Part shown: positions 8,032 through 17,400 of the stretch, piece by piece
Position numbering within the stretch: the stretch's first letter is position 1
Layout of the letters: each line of letters opens with the position of its first letter
From: Nocardia sp. NBC_00508
GTDB lineage: Bacteria; Actinomycetota; Actinomycetes; Mycobacteriales; Mycobacteriaceae
DNA: 64,000 nucleotides
Direction of reading: 5' to 3'
NCBI RefSeq assembly: GCF_036346875.1
Contig: NZ_CP107852.1
Span: 1,860,001-1,924,000 of the forward strand
Translations under genes and position numbers: made by a program
Notes under the pieces: generated by a model
Told to the model about the DNA's origin: nothing
The model's database searches: none
Seen by the model: the letters and a program-made list of their open reading frames with translations, nothing else

Positions 8032-9674
8032 TGCCACGCTCCGCGATCACCGGAGTTGTCGGCGCCACCGGACAGGTATCCGGGGAATCCGTCGGACAGC
8101 CAGGCGGCCAGTTCCTCGAACGCGAGCACGGTCTCCTTCTCCAGCAACCGCAGGTCGATCTCGCCGCCTTCAGCCAGGTGCGCATCGTAGGGCAACACGC
8201 AGGTCGGGCGCTGCGCGGTCGCGAACAGCTTCTCGATCGCGTCCACGTCGACGGTCGGCTTCAGGGGCTGGTGATGCACGATGCCGACGATCGACTTGGC
8301 GATCAGATGCTGCAAGCCGTGCGAGCTCAGCCAGTTCAGGGTGGCCACAGCGCCGGTCACTCCGCCCACGGTGGCCGGAGTGACCACCACGACGGCGTCA
8401 CTGGTCTGCAGCACAGACGCGGTCGCCGAATCGAGCACACCGGTCCCGCAGTCGACCAGCAGCAGGTTGAAGTGGCGGCGCAAAACCTCCACCGCGGTCT
8501 GGTATTCCCGGCCGGACAGCGCCTCGGTGGCCTCGGTGGACCATGGCGAGGCGATCACGGCGAGGTCGGCCGAGTTGATCGAGGTGAACGACTGCACCGC
8601 GGAGAACGCGTCCAGGTTCTGCGACTGGGCCAAGTCGCGCAAGGTGAGGCCGTACGGGTGCCTGCAGGTGCGGGTCGCCAGATCGCCGAAGTCCGGGTTC
8701 GCGTCGATCGCGACCACCCGGTCCGGGCGCAGGCTGGCGAATGTCGAGCCGAGCGTCGCGGCGGTGGTGGTGCGGCCGACGCCGCCCTTCACGCTAACCA
8801 CCGCGATCTGATAGGTCGTGGTCAACTGTCGGCGGATGCGGTTGCGGCGGTCCTCCGCGCGCTGCTCAGCAGGCGAAAGCCCCAGGTTGAAGCCAACTTT
8901 GTTGAGTGCACCACGGACGCCCGAGTTGGAGCGCAGCTGTGCGCGCCTCGCGGCGGAGATGTCGGCGAGCAGCTCGATCGAGCTGAGCGCGGCGGGCAGT
9001 ACCTCGATCCGCGGCGTCCCGTCATAGGCCGAGCGGTCTACGCGGTCCGGAACCCACTGCGTCGCCGATCCGGACGACCATTCCTGATTCGCGGACGCGG
9101 GGTCGGTCTTCCGCGCGAGCGCCTGGGATGTATCCGCGGCCTGCTCGCCTTGCTGCGCGGCCTGGTACTGCTCGGCTGTCTGCCCTGAATATTGCTGGGC
9201 TTGCTGTTGCGCTTCCGGCGGGGCCGCGAAGTAGTCCTGCTGCATATTCGCCTGCGGCGGTCGACCACTCGCCTGTGGCGGTTGCGCACTGGCCTGCGGC
9301 GGCTGCGCACTGGCCTGCGGCGGTCGGCTACTCGCCTGTGGCGGTTGCGCACTGGTCTGCGGCGGCTGCGCACTGGTCTGCGGCGGCGGCACACTGGTCT
9401 GCGGCGGCGGCACACTCGCGCTGGGCGGCGGCGCAACCACGCCCTGCGAGCGGTGGTCGGGTTCTGGCGCGGGAGGCGCTTGCGGCTCGCGCGGCGGTCC
9501 TACCACAGGGTCGACGTGGGGGAATGTGTCGGCATCCTGACGTGTTTCGGCAGCAGGCCCCTGCGCGACGGCCGCGTCCGCCAACTCGCCGGTCGGTGCG
9601 AAGAACGCGTCGTAGCCGCCGCGAGCCCGCGCGGCGTCGGCCGAATGACCGTTTCTGCTCGGTGCTCGGTTCAT
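8028..9674 (-). CDS. EspI-like ParA/MinD-family ATPase with proline-rich N-terminus
   Basis: The 548-residue product has a disordered N-terminal half with tandem PPQ(T/A)S repeats and a Gln-rich segment, then a MinD/ParA-type ATPase domain from about residue 285. The deviant Walker A is VVSVKGGVGRTTTAATLG (near residue 298), followed by DANPDFGDLATR and LLLVDCGTGVLDS. EspI of ESX-1 has this architecture, with a Pro-rich N-terminus and a nucleotide-binding C-terminus, and is reported to damp secretion when ATP is low. I use the ATG at 9674 (MNRAPSRNG) because GAGAGG lies suitably upstream; a GTG at 9698 would add eight residues. It lies between espG and eccD, as espI-type genes do. Confidence 0.85.
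   Translation of the reverse strand: MNRAPSRNGHSADAARARGGYDAFFAPTGELADAAVAQGPAAETRQDADTFPHVDPVVGPPREPQAPPAPEPDHRSQGVVAPPPSASVPPPQTSVPPPQTSAQPPQTSAQPPQASSRPPQASAQPPQASAQPPQASGRPPQANMQQDYFAAPPEAQQQAQQYSGQTAEQYQAAQQGEQAADTSQALARKTDPASANQEWSSGSATQWVPDRVDRSAYDGTPRIEVLPAALSSIELLADISAARRAQLRSNSGVRGALNKVGFNLGLSPAEQRAEDRRNRIRRQLTTTYQIAVVSVKGGVGRTTTAATLGSTFASLRPDRVVAIDANPDFGDLATRTCRHPYGLTLRDLAQSQNLDAFSAVQSFTSINSADLAVIASPWSTEATEALSGREYQTAVEVLRRHFNLLLVDCGTGVLDSATASVLQTSDAVVVVTPATVGGVTGAVATLNWLSSHGLQHLIAKSIVGIVHHQPLKPTVDVDAIEKLFATAQRPTCVLPYDAHLAEGGEIDLRLLEKETVLAFEELAAWLSDGFPGYLSGGADNSGDRGAWQ
9240..9425 (-). repeat. tandem 18-24 bp repeats encoding PPQ(T/A)S units
   Basis: About nine imperfect direct repeats in the EspI-like gene each encode variants of PPPQTSV, AQPPQTS or RPPQAS. 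They are coding repeats of a flexible linker, and copy number may vary between strains through slippage. Confidence 0.8.
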
Positions 9675-9708
9675 TTCCGTCGTCCTCTCCACAACCACGG
9701 TCCGACGT

Positions 9709-10539
9709 TCAGTTCAGTCTGCTGGTGTCGAACCAACTTCGGCCGGGCAGCAGGTCGATGAGCGCCCCGATACCCGACCGCAAGGCCACATCGTCGCCAG
9801 GGGCGAACGTGGACCATATCTCTCCATCCATCGCCCTGCTCGGGGTGACGATCAGGCGTCCCGAGAGCGTGTCGAGCACGCTCACACACGCCTCGGTCTG
9901 GGTCGAGCCGCCATCCCGATGCTCGACCACCAAGATCTCGGCGCGACGCACCACCTCCGCCAGCGCCCTGGTCAGCGCGGCGGCGGTCTGCGGCTGGGCG
10001 CCCAGCTCCAGCAACGCTTGTCGCCGTTCGTCCGGTTCGGCGGGCACCTCGTCGAGCTGCTCGACAGTGGTGGTCATGGGCGTGAACTGCAGTACCTGTG
10101 CGGGGCCGAGCGCGGCGGCCAGCGCGGCCGTCACATGCTCCAGGTTATGCCCGTCCTGGAACATCGTCTGAATGACCACATTGTCGTCACAGCGCACGGC
10201 GAGCACATGAGTGTCGCCGCGTCGCACCAGCGAAAACCGCAACATCGTTTGCGGTTCATCGTCCAGTCCGGTGGTCAGCACAATAGCCACCACTTCCATA
10301 TCCGGTCGATCCAGGCAACGCAGCCAGTGCTCGACCGTCGGATCCACCCTCTCGCCGTCGGTGACGCCCGCTTCGGCGAGCTCCTGCGCTACCACAGCGT
10401 GCACCCGCTTCTGATCCTCGAGCCGGTAGACGTTGGGCACCAGCGCGAGCACCGCAGGATAGGCATCGATGCCCACCATCTCTTGCAACAGAAGAGCGGC
10501 ATCGACATTCAGTTCGATCGATACCGGATCAGCTTCCAC
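9709..10539 (-). CDS. espG: EspG-family PE/PPE chaperone
   Basis: The 276-residue product matches the size and pattern of EspG, the cytosolic chaperone that binds the tip of PE-PPE dimers and hands them to the secretion machine. Supporting sequence includes the opening ELNVDAALLLQEMVGIDAYP, the central strand RGDTHVLAVRCDDNVVIQTM and the C-terminal TPSRAMDGEIWSTFAPG. It follows an intact PPE gene by 137 bp and precedes the EspI-like ATPase by 34 bp. The presence of EspG fits a locus that exports PE/PPE proteins. No membrane segment is seen. Confidence 0.85.
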   Translation of the reverse strand: MEADPVSIELNVDAALLLQEMVGIDAYPAVLALVPNVYRLEDQKRVHAVVAQELAEAGVTDGERVDPTVEHWLRCLDRPDMEVVAIVLTTGLDDEPQTMLRFSLVRRGDTHVLAVRCDDNVVIQTMFQDGHNLEHVTAALAAALGPAQVLQFTPMTTTVEQLDEVPAEPDERRQALLELGAQPQTAAALTRALAEVVRRAEILVVEHRDGGSTQTEACVSVLDTLSGRLIVTPSRAMDGEIWSTFAPGDDVALRSGIGALIDLLPGRSWFDTSRLN

Positions 10540-10676
10540 ACTTCACCGAATACAGATCAGGGCCGTCGAACGCACCGAGGCAACCCGCGGTGCTGGTCGC
10601 CGAGTCCTCGACTTTGTCCGGACAAACAAGGGTAAAGGCCTCCTCTCCATCGGCTGGAACTCGGACACGGTGTACC

Positions 10677-12029
10677 TCACCGCGCACGTTCTGGGTTGGC
10701 CGCCGCTGGTTCGTCGGCGGCACCTCCGATGACACCGACCAGCAGCAACTGTTCGGTTTCCGACTCTTCGTGTTCCTCTCGGCGTTCGGCGTCGGCGTAT
10801 TCGATGACACCGATGACCGGAGGCTGTTCCAGGACTGGAACTTCCTGAGGTTCGCCGGGTACGAACACCTTCGACTTCTCGCGGTCTTCGTCACGCTTGC
10901 GCCGCCGCATCTGCGCCTTCGGGGCGGTCGCTCCGCGGGGTGGGTTGTTGCGCGAGGCAGGCCCGGCGGCAGTCGGGTTCGACGTTGCGCCGAAGGCGGT
11001 GCCGCGGCCGAGCGACCAGTTGGACGGCATCCGGAACCCGCTCGAGGCGCCGGGCATGGCGCCGAGCCCGCCGCGGGCCATGTTCAGCGCGACAAGGCTG
11101 CCGACTCCGCCGTTCAGCCCGGCAAGGGTGGTCGAACTCTGCGACGGTTCGGAAAAGCCCTGCGGCTGCATCGAATTGGTACCGGAACCGTCCGCCGACG
11201 GGTTCGCGAACGAATCGGACGGCGACGACGTGGGGTCCAGCTCCGGCGCCTGATCCACCGGCTGCGTGGCGTCCGGCGTCGTCGGGTCGGTGGGATCGGG
11301 GGTGGACTTGCCCGGATCGGTACCGGGGTCATTGCCGGGATCGGTGCGGGGATCACCGGTCCGGTCACCGACCCCCGTGTCGCCCCGGTCGATGATCGAA
11401 CGGTCACCGGTGTCAGAGAAGTGCTTCAGAACCGGGTTCTCGAGCGACATTCCCGGCGGTGTCGGCCCTGGATCACCAAAGACGATCGGCAATGGGACTT
11501 CCGGCTTCGGCAGCGTCGCCAGTGCAGCGGAGGCCGCGGCATCATAGCCGGACATCACCTCCGCCGCGGCCTCCTTGATGAGGCCATACTCGATTATGAG
11601 GGCCACGGCCGCCCCGAGCGCAAACGGAGCCAGCTTCGTCGTACTGGCCGCGGCTACCTCGGCCCTCCTCCGATAGTGATCGAAAAGCCATACCTCCACG
11701 CCCAGCATGGCGCCGAGAGACGCGGTGTACGCAAACTGCGCCTCTCTCGCGACATGCGCGGCCTGCGCGGCCACAGCGGACTGTTTGTGCAACCATGCCG
11801 CATGTTGACGAAACGCTGCCTGAGCCCGCTCCGACGACGGCCCTTGCCACTCCTGCCCCATCGCGTTCATCGAGGCATCTGTTCCGCTGGCAGTGGCAGC
11901 CAACGAGGTGGACAAAGCCGTGTAGGCGTCTGCGGCAAGCTCGAACACACCCGGGCCGAAACCGGTCTTCAACCGCCAGATATTCTCCTCCGGCGTCATC
12001 GCGCGGTATGCGAACGGCAGGGATGGCAT
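10677..12029 (-). CDS. PPE-family protein (intact copy)
   Basis: The 450-residue product begins with a PPE-type helical domain in which the namesake motif reads MTPEENIWRL at residues 11-20, followed by amphipathic helices and GQEWQGPSSERAQAAFRQH, the WxG-like turn of PPE proteins. Residues 195-330 are Pro/Thr/Asp-rich and probably disordered. The C-terminus has the basic PPRGATAPKAQMRRRKRDED segment and an acidic tail. PPE proteins are secreted through ESX systems as heterodimers with PE proteins. The PE-like gene ends 30 bp upstream and espG follows, as expected. A decayed duplicate of this gene is at 13599-13943. Confidence 0.85.
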   Translation of the reverse strand: MPSLPFAYRAMTPEENIWRLKTGFGPGVFELAADAYTALSTSLAATASGTDASMNAMGQEWQGPSSERAQAAFRQHAAWLHKQSAVAAQAAHVAREAQFAYTASLGAMLGVEVWLFDHYRRRAEVAAASTTKLAPFALGAAVALIIEYGLIKEAAAEVMSGYDAAASAALATLPKPEVPLPIVFGDPGPTPPGMSLENPVLKHFSDTGDRSIIDRGDTGVGDRTGDPRTDPGNDPGTDPGKSTPDPTDPTTPDATQPVDQAPELDPTSSPSDSFANPSADGSGTNSMQPQGFSEPSQSSTTLAGLNGGVGSLVALNMARGGLGAMPGASSGFRMPSNWSLGRGTAFGATSNPTAAGPASRNNPPRGATAPKAQMRRRKRDEDREKSKVFVPGEPQEVPVLEQPPVIGVIEYADAERREEHEESETEQLLLVGVIGGAADEPAAANPERAR

Positions 12030-12059
12030 GACATCAGCCTTCGCTCGAACTGACTTCGA

Positions 12060-12380
12060 CTACTTGCCGAATCCCGAACGGTGGGCGCCAACGTGGCTGC
12101 CACCAGTGCTGTCTCCCGACGTGTAGGACACCTCCACCTCCGGCAACTGCGGCGCCGCGTCCACGCGGTGCTTCGCTCCCTCTACCGTCTTATCGAAGAG
12201 GTCGACCGCGAAGTCGAAGAAGGTTGTCGTGATTTTGCGACTCACGTCATCGATACCCGCCAGCAGCGGAACGCTGGCCGGAGCGGTTACACCCATCACC
12301 CCGACCATGTCGGCGGTCTCGCCGGCCAGTTGCACACCGATGCTGGTGACTTGTCCCGGATTGTTGAAGGCGAAGAACAT
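12060..12380 (-). CDS. PE-like protein, partner of the intact PPE
   Basis: The 106-residue product starts MFFAFNNPGQVTSIG; I chose this ATG because AGGAG lies just upstream. Size, predicted two-helix form and position immediately before a PPE gene point to a PE-type partner, although the Pro-Glu signature is not obvious. A paralogue of the same length sits at 13973-14293, also before a PPE sequence and with a related upstream region, so the pair arose by duplication. It is probably exported with the PPE protein through this ESX system with EspG as chaperone. Confidence 0.6.
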   Translation of the reverse strand: MFFAFNNPGQVTSIGVQLAGETADMVGVMGVTAPASVPLLAGIDDVSRKITTTFFDFAVDLFDKTVEGAKHRVDAAPQLPEVEVSYTSGDSTGGSHVGAHRSGFGK

Positions 12381-12441
12381 GAGAGCTCCTAAGGAGGGAC
12401 GCCGAACTCGCGTCGAGCGGTGCAATCAGAACGTTATGCTA

Positions 12442-12457
12442 TTCCCACTGCTGGGAG
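12442..12457. promoter_or_regulatory. TTCCCA-N4-TGGGAA operator-like palindrome, PE-PPE unit
   Basis: TTCCCA-CTGC-TGGGAG lies 62 bp upstream of the PE-like ATG at 12380. It is one of eleven copies of the same 6-4-6 palindrome in the locus. The flank toward the gene reads AACGTTCTG and is shared with the copy at 14355. Confidence 0.6.
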
Positions 12458-12631
12458 GTGCGCTAGGCCCAGGTGGCGCTCGGGGACTGATCTGCGGCTA
12501 TCGGCGGGCGGACGGGTGTTACACCTCGAGTCGTCCTCGCAACAGATCAGCGCCTGCCTGGTTGTCGCAGCGGTTTCGCGTCCGGTCGACACTGACCATC
12601 CAGCCCATGCGCAAGCGCCGGATACACGCGA

Positions 12632-12674
12632 TCGTCCTCGACGAAGTCCGCGCGAACGAACTCGTCGAGGACGA
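12632..12674 (-). terminator. 13-bp stem hairpin after the esxBA pair
   Basis: TCGTCCTCGACGA at 12632-12644 is the exact reverse complement of 12662-12674, with a 17-nt loop. It lies in the 330-bp gap downstream of the esxA-like stop and before the next promoter motif, where a terminator is expected. There is no U-run, as is usual in actinobacteria. I see no convincing gene in 12458-12785. Confidence 0.5.
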
Positions 12675-12785
12675 CAGCATGCGTCAGAATCGGTCTCGTC
12701 ATAGACGCGAGCATCACACATCGTCATCCGATACAGCCCGTCCGCATCGCGACGCGAGCCCGATGCGGAGGGGCTGCACGGTGAA

Positions 12786-13097
12786 CTAGATGTTGATGGA
12801 CAGGAACCTCCCGCCCTGAGCCTTGTCGGTGTTGTGCATGTCGCCGCCCGCACCGGCCACCGTCTGGACCACCTTCTGCAAACGACCGAGGGCGTCGTTG
12901 TACTGGTCCAGCTTGCTCATCAGCAGATTGATCTGCTGCTCCCAGGCCTGCTTGGCGTCACCCGTGAAGGACGCCCGGAGTGCGGAGTCCATCCCTCGCA
13001 AGTCGCCGTTGTTGGCCAAGATCCCGCTGACAATGTTGTTGAATGTCAGAGAATTTGTGTCTACCGCAGCGTAGTCGTACTTCATTCCACTGGCCAT
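12786..13097 (-). CDS. EsxA-like WXG100-family secreted protein
   Basis: The 103-residue helical-hairpin protein has the size of ESAT-6-type proteins. The turn carries SFTGDAKQAWEQQ, where the usual W-x-G is replaced by F-T-G, a variant seen in some ESAT-6-like proteins, and an aromatic residue follows eight positions later. It is encoded 51 bp after the EsxB-like gene, and the two probably form the heterodimer exported by this ESX machine. AAAGG is placed about 12 nt before the ATG. The call rests on size, helicity and locus position. Confidence 0.85.
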   Translation of the reverse strand: MASGMKYDYAAVDTNSLTFNNIVSGILANNGDLRGMDSALRASFTGDAKQAWEQQINLLMSKLDQYNDALGRLQKVVQTVAGAGGDMHNTDKAQGGRFLSINI

Positions 13098-13148
13098 GAT
13101 TTTTCTACCTTTCTCGAGCCAGCTGCCGCCGGACAGTCGCGCCGACCG

Positions 13149-13574
13149 TCACCACAGGGTGTTGACCTTGCCTACCGCTTGGTTCGCCCCATCTACATTG
13201 ACCGTGCCTGTTTGCGTCATGTCACCGGCAACACTGTTGACACCGTCCGCGCCGAGGGCGGTCGCACCGTGTTCAGCAGCGGCAGCCATGATCTGGGCTT
13301 TGACCTCCTCATCGGAAATTCCGATCCGGTTCGCACCGTCCGTCAGCTCTTGCAGAATCTGCTGCAGCGACGAGGAAAGCGCCTTTCCCTTCTCCCATGC
13401 CGAATACATGGCCGACTGAATCGCTTGGCCGCCACCCGGACTCGTTACGGCGGTCTGCAATTCGTCCTGCACGGCGACGAGGGCCTTCAAGTATCCCTCG
13501 TGTTCTCCTTGGATACCCATCCCCTTCTGGGCGCACGGGATCAAGTGCGCCGGGTCTGCGTTAAGGCCTTCCAT
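13149..13574 (-). CDS. EsxB-like WXG100-superfamily protein, long form
   Basis: The 141-residue protein occupies the esxB position directly before the EsxA-like gene. It is longer than the usual 100 residues. The predicted helix-turn-helix has SPGGG where W-x-G normally sits, followed by AMYSAWEKGKALSSSLQQIL. An acidic SDEEV segment replaces the canonical YxxxD/E export signal. AAGGA precedes the ATG. Length and the extra C-terminal 40 residues (VNVDGANQAVGKVNTLW at the end) are unusual, so it may not be a simple CFP-10 equivalent. Confidence 0.75.
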   Translation of the reverse strand: MEGLNADPAHLIPCAQKGMGIQGEHEGYLKALVAVQDELQTAVTSPGGGQAIQSAMYSAWEKGKALSSSLQQILQELTDGANRIGISDEEVKAQIMAAAAEHGATALGADGVNSVAGDMTQTGTVNVDGANQAVGKVNTLW

Positions 13575-13598
13575 CTGCCTATTCCTTTCCCTAATGAA

Positions 13599-13943
13599 TT
13601 ACACTCGGCCTCGGTGCGCATCACCGGGGACGTTCTGGAGAGCTGCGGGGTCGTCGAGACGATCCGAATCATCGTCATCGAAGTGCGCGAGCGCACCGAC
13701 CAGCAGCGACCTTTTTCCGATGGACTGTTCCTTGCTTCCACCGTTGCCATACTCGATTCGCGGTCCTCGTCGGCGCCGCGCCGATGCGTCTGCGCCTTCG
13801 GCGCGGTAGCCCCACGCGGTGGCGTATTGTCCAACAGCCGCATACGCATTCGCGGTATTCAGCGCGAGGGTGCCCCCGGGACTGGTGAGCAACCGGCGGA
13901 TATCCTCCTCCGGCGGCAGCGCATCGAATCGAATCGGCAGCAT
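13599..13943 (-). pseudogene. degenerate PPE gene, internally deleted copy
   Basis: The open frame gives 114 residues. The first 45 (MLPIRFDALPPEEDIRRLL onward) align with the start of the intact PPE at 12029, including the P-P-E signature. The following bases match the intact gene's 3' region at nucleotide level (the segment encoding PPRGATAPKAQ), but in a different reading frame. About 350 codons are therefore missing and the frame has shifted. It lies in the canonical PPE position between the PE-like gene and esxB. A short fusion peptide may still be made, but a functional PPE is unlikely. Confidence 0.7.
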
Positions 13944-13972
13944 GACATCAGCCTTTACTCGGACACGTTCTA

Positions 13973-14293
13973 CTACTCGACAAAAGCCACACTCATCGCG
14001 CTGACGCGGGCGCCGTCCAGGATGTCCTCGCTGGAATAGGCCGCCGCCACAGCTCGGATCCCCGCCTCTTCGCGGAGGCGATGGCTGACTCCCGCTCCGG
14101 TGCAACCGAAGATGCCTGCCTGGCGGACAGCATGGACGGGTGGGATCAGCAGGTGGCTGACATCGTCCGCCACGTGTGGCATCCGGACGTGGTCCGAAGC
14201 TCGTGTACCGATCACTTGCATCGGACCGGCGGTCGAGACGCCCGGCTGCGTGCTGACGAGAGGGAGATGCTCCGGACTGATGTCGAGAAACAT
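13973..14293 (-). CDS. PE-like protein paired with the broken PPE
   Basis: The 106-residue product begins MFLDISPEHLPLVSTQPG and ends AAAYSSEDILDGARVSAMSV. It has the length and position of the PE-like protein at 12060-12380. Its promoter region shares the CAGAACG box and the TTCCCA-type palindrome with that gene. It is the first gene of the unit that continues into the broken PPE and the esxBA pair. With its PPE partner lost, it may pair with the PPE encoded downstream, or be redundant. Confidence 0.6.
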   Translation of the reverse strand: MFLDISPEHLPLVSTQPGVSTAGPMQVIGTRASDHVRMPHVADDVSHLLIPPVHAVRQAGIFGCTGAGVSHRLREEAGIRAVAAAYSSEDILDGARVSAMSVAFVE

Positions 14294-14354
14294 GGAAATC
14301 TCCTAACGAGAGCTGCCGACTCGTCTCGAGCGGTACAAACAGAACGCTAAGCCA

Positions 14355-14370
14355 TCCCCAATGTTGGGAA
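14355..14370. promoter_or_regulatory. TTCCCA-N4-TGGGAA operator-like palindrome, esxBA unit
   Basis: TCCCCA-ATGT-TGGGAA lies 62 bp upstream of the PE-like ATG at 14293, the same distance as the copy at 12442. The matching flanks show that the promoter was part of the PE-PPE duplication. Confidence 0.6.
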
Positions 14371-14420
14371 TGTTACGCCGTACAGCGCACCTCCCCCGCG
14401 GCGGACGACCCGCGATCGGT

Positions 14421-17400
14421 TCAGGAATCCATTGGTGTCCAGGCAGATTGGACCAGATCCTTGCGCGAACGCATCGGCTCGACGAATATCCCGCGCCCAA
14501 CCGGCTGCTTCATGGGCTTCACGTCACCGATGAGCATGCCGTCGAGCTTGGAGCCGTCCATGATCAGTCCGGACGAGTTGAGGTTCTTGATCTGGCCCAG
14601 CACGCTGTCGTACATCGCCGAATCGGCCTGGGCGATATTGCGGGCGACGATGATATGCAAGCCGATGTCACGACCGTCGACGATGATGTCCTTCAACGGT
14701 TCCAACGGGTTCATCAGCATGCCGCGCTGTGCGACCATGTGATAGTCGTCGATGACCACGAAGATCTCCGGGCCGCTCCACCAGGAACGCTCCTTGAGCT
14801 GTTGTGAGGTCACCCCGTCCGGTGGGCGCCTGCTGCGCATCTTCTCGGCGAACGGCGCCAACCCCTCGAGCAGATCCCGCTCGCTGGTCAAGTAGCCGAT
14901 CAGCTGATCATCGGGAATGGCATCCATGTGCTGGCGCCGATAGTCGACCAGGAGCACGCGAGCTTGGTCCACGGTGAACTGCCTGCGGATCGACTGCAGA
15001 AACGCGCCGAGCACCGTGGATTTACCGCAGCCGGGCGCACCGACCACGATCAGATGTGCCGAGACACCGAAATCGGCTATGGCAGGCCGCAGATCGGACT
15101 CGCGCACTCCGAACGGAACTCTGAGACGCTCGGCCAGGCTCGTCGGCGCCGGGTGGCCCGCGAAGACCTCGTCGATACCGATCTGCGCTGGCAGCAGCTT
15201 CACCTCCGGCGCCCTGCGGCCCTGCATCGATCGCGTCAGGTGTTCGATCGCCGCCGCAAGGCCCGCGCCCGCCGATTCGGCATCGCCCACTCCGTCGATG
15301 CGCGGCAACGCGGTCAGCATGTGCAGCCCTTCGGCGGAGATACACCGACCCGGCCGATCGGGCGGAATGGCCGCGACCACAGCACGATTCGCGGTGAACA
15401 CGGTGTCGGTGAGATCGCCGAGGCGCAGTTCCAGTCGTGTCTGCAGCAGATCCTTGATGGCCGGGCGGATCGCGGCCCAGCGTGAACTGCTGATCACCAG
15501 ATGAATGCCGTAATTGAGCCCTTGCAGCGCCAACGACTCCATGACCGGCATGTACTCGTCGTAGTACGGGCCGGTGACGGCGAAACCGATATCCCAGCCG
15601 TCGACCACGAAGAACACGTCCCCGTGCTGATCCCCACGGGCCGTGAGTTCCGCCGATTCCCGCGGCGAGCTGCGCCGCCGCCGGAACTCGCGCATGGTGT
15701 CGATGCCGAGTTCGGCGAATACCGCCTGTCGTCTTGCGATGATGTTCGTGATCAGTGCGAAAGTCCGCCGAATGCGGTCGCCTTCGCGAGCCGGCGCCAC
15801 CACACCGACGTGCGGGAGGTTGCGCAGACCGGACAGACCGCCAGAGAAGTCGAGGCAGTAGAACTGCACCTGTTCCGGAGTGTGCGTGAGCGCCGCCGAC
15901 ATGATCAAGCTCTGCAGCGCGGTCGATTTGCCGGACTGTGGGCCGCCGACCACGGCCACATGACCGCCCGCGGCGGACAGGTCCACCGACCACACATCCT
16001 GGCGTTGCTGACGCGGCTTGTCCACGATCGCCAGCGGAAGCCTCAGCGCCCCTTGCGGAACCGAGCTGGCGAGCTGGTCGAGGGTGGGCGGTGCGCCCAG
16101 CGGCGGCAGCCACATCTTGTGCGCGGGCCTGCCATGACCGGCGAATTGCTGGAGAACGGTTTCCATGATGGTCACCGGCTCGCCGTCCGCGGCAGGTGTC
16201 GGCGCGACCGGATCGGGCGCGGCGACCGGAGCCGGACGCACGTCGATGATGTGCGCAGCGGTGAAGCGTTGCGGCGGGCGATAGCTGCCCCCTGCCCGGC
16301 GCACCCGTTGGGCGGCTGCCACGGAGTTCTGCACGGGCGCGATGTAGGGCGAGCCGACATACGCGGCTTGGAACCGTTGCAGGTCACCAGATCCGACGCG
16401 CAGGTATCCGGCGCCCGGCTTTTTCGGCAGATGGTAGGCGTCGGCGGTGCCGATGGCGTCGCGCGAATCGCTGGTCTGGTTGGTGCGCAACGCGACCCGG
16501 TACGACAGGTGTGCCTCGAGTTCACCCATGCGGTTGGCGGGCACCTTCTGCGAGGCCAGCAACAGATGAATGCGCAGCGATCGACCGAGGCGGCCGATGG
16601 CGACGAACAGTTTGGAGAAGCCCGGGTGCTGCTCGAGCAGTTCGGCGAACTCGTCGAGGATGATCAGCAGCGTGGGCAGCGGGGGAAGGTCCGCACCCTG
16701 CTCGCGGGCTCGTTCATAGTCCGCCACACTGGCGAAGTTACCCGCGTCACGCAGAATACGCTGCCTGCGGGCCATTTCGCCGTTGATCACGTCCTCCATG
16801 CGGGTGACGAGATCGGCTTCCTCCTCCATGTTGGTCACGACAGCCGTCACGTGTGAGAGGCGGTCGAAGCCGAGGAAGGTGGCGCCACCCTTGAAGTCGA
16901 CCAACAGCAGGTTCAAGACGTCCGAGGAGTGCGTGGCGATCGCCGAAAGCACCAGGGTGCGAAGGAACTCCGACTTGCCCGAACCGGTTGCGCCGATGCA
17001 CATACCATGCGGGCCCATGCCCTCTTCGGCGGATTCCTTGATGTCGAGGTAGACCACACCACCCGCTGGGTCGTGGCCGAACGGGATGTTCAGCCGCGAC
17101 CGTTCCGCGTCCCGTCGCCGGGGCCACTGCAAGTCGATGCGAACGGCGCCCGGATCGAGCAGCCCGACCATTTCCTCCCACGACGTGCCGCCGCTGGCCT
17201 GTTCGGCGGCCACCGCCTCCACCACCGTGGACAGCCGGTACGGCGAGAGGTGGCGCGCCATGGCCGTCACCGCCGAGACCGAGAGTGTGTCGGCGACGCC
17301 CACGCGGCGCAGGCCGCGCGGTGTCACCTCGTTCAGCGACCGGTCCTCGGTCACCGTGAACCGCAGTGCGCGGGGCAGGTTCTGTTCCGTGGCGCCCAGC

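Noticed and set aside
6218..8383. A 720-codon plus-strand open frame
   Set aside because: It is antisense to mycP and eccD and consists mainly of Arg/His/Asp/Gly, as expected for a high-GC shadow frame.
9240..9425. Regular repeats that could suggest a CRISPR array
   Set aside because: Units are 18-24 bp, contiguous, in frame and without spacers. They are coding repeats.
10529..10894. Minus-strand 121-codon frame over the PPE 3' end
   Set aside because: It is a shadow of the PPE tail and the short PPE-espG gap, without family resemblance.
12429..12442. GGGAAT with CGTT near the PE promoter as an ECF sigma promoter
   Set aside because: The spacing between the two boxes is about 7 bp instead of about 16, so the palindrome is more likely an operator.
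13541..13849. Minus-strand frame with PPRGATAPKAQ as an independent small protein
   Set aside because: The similarity is to the 3' part of the intact PPE, so it is better read as the out-of-frame half of the decayed PPE copy.
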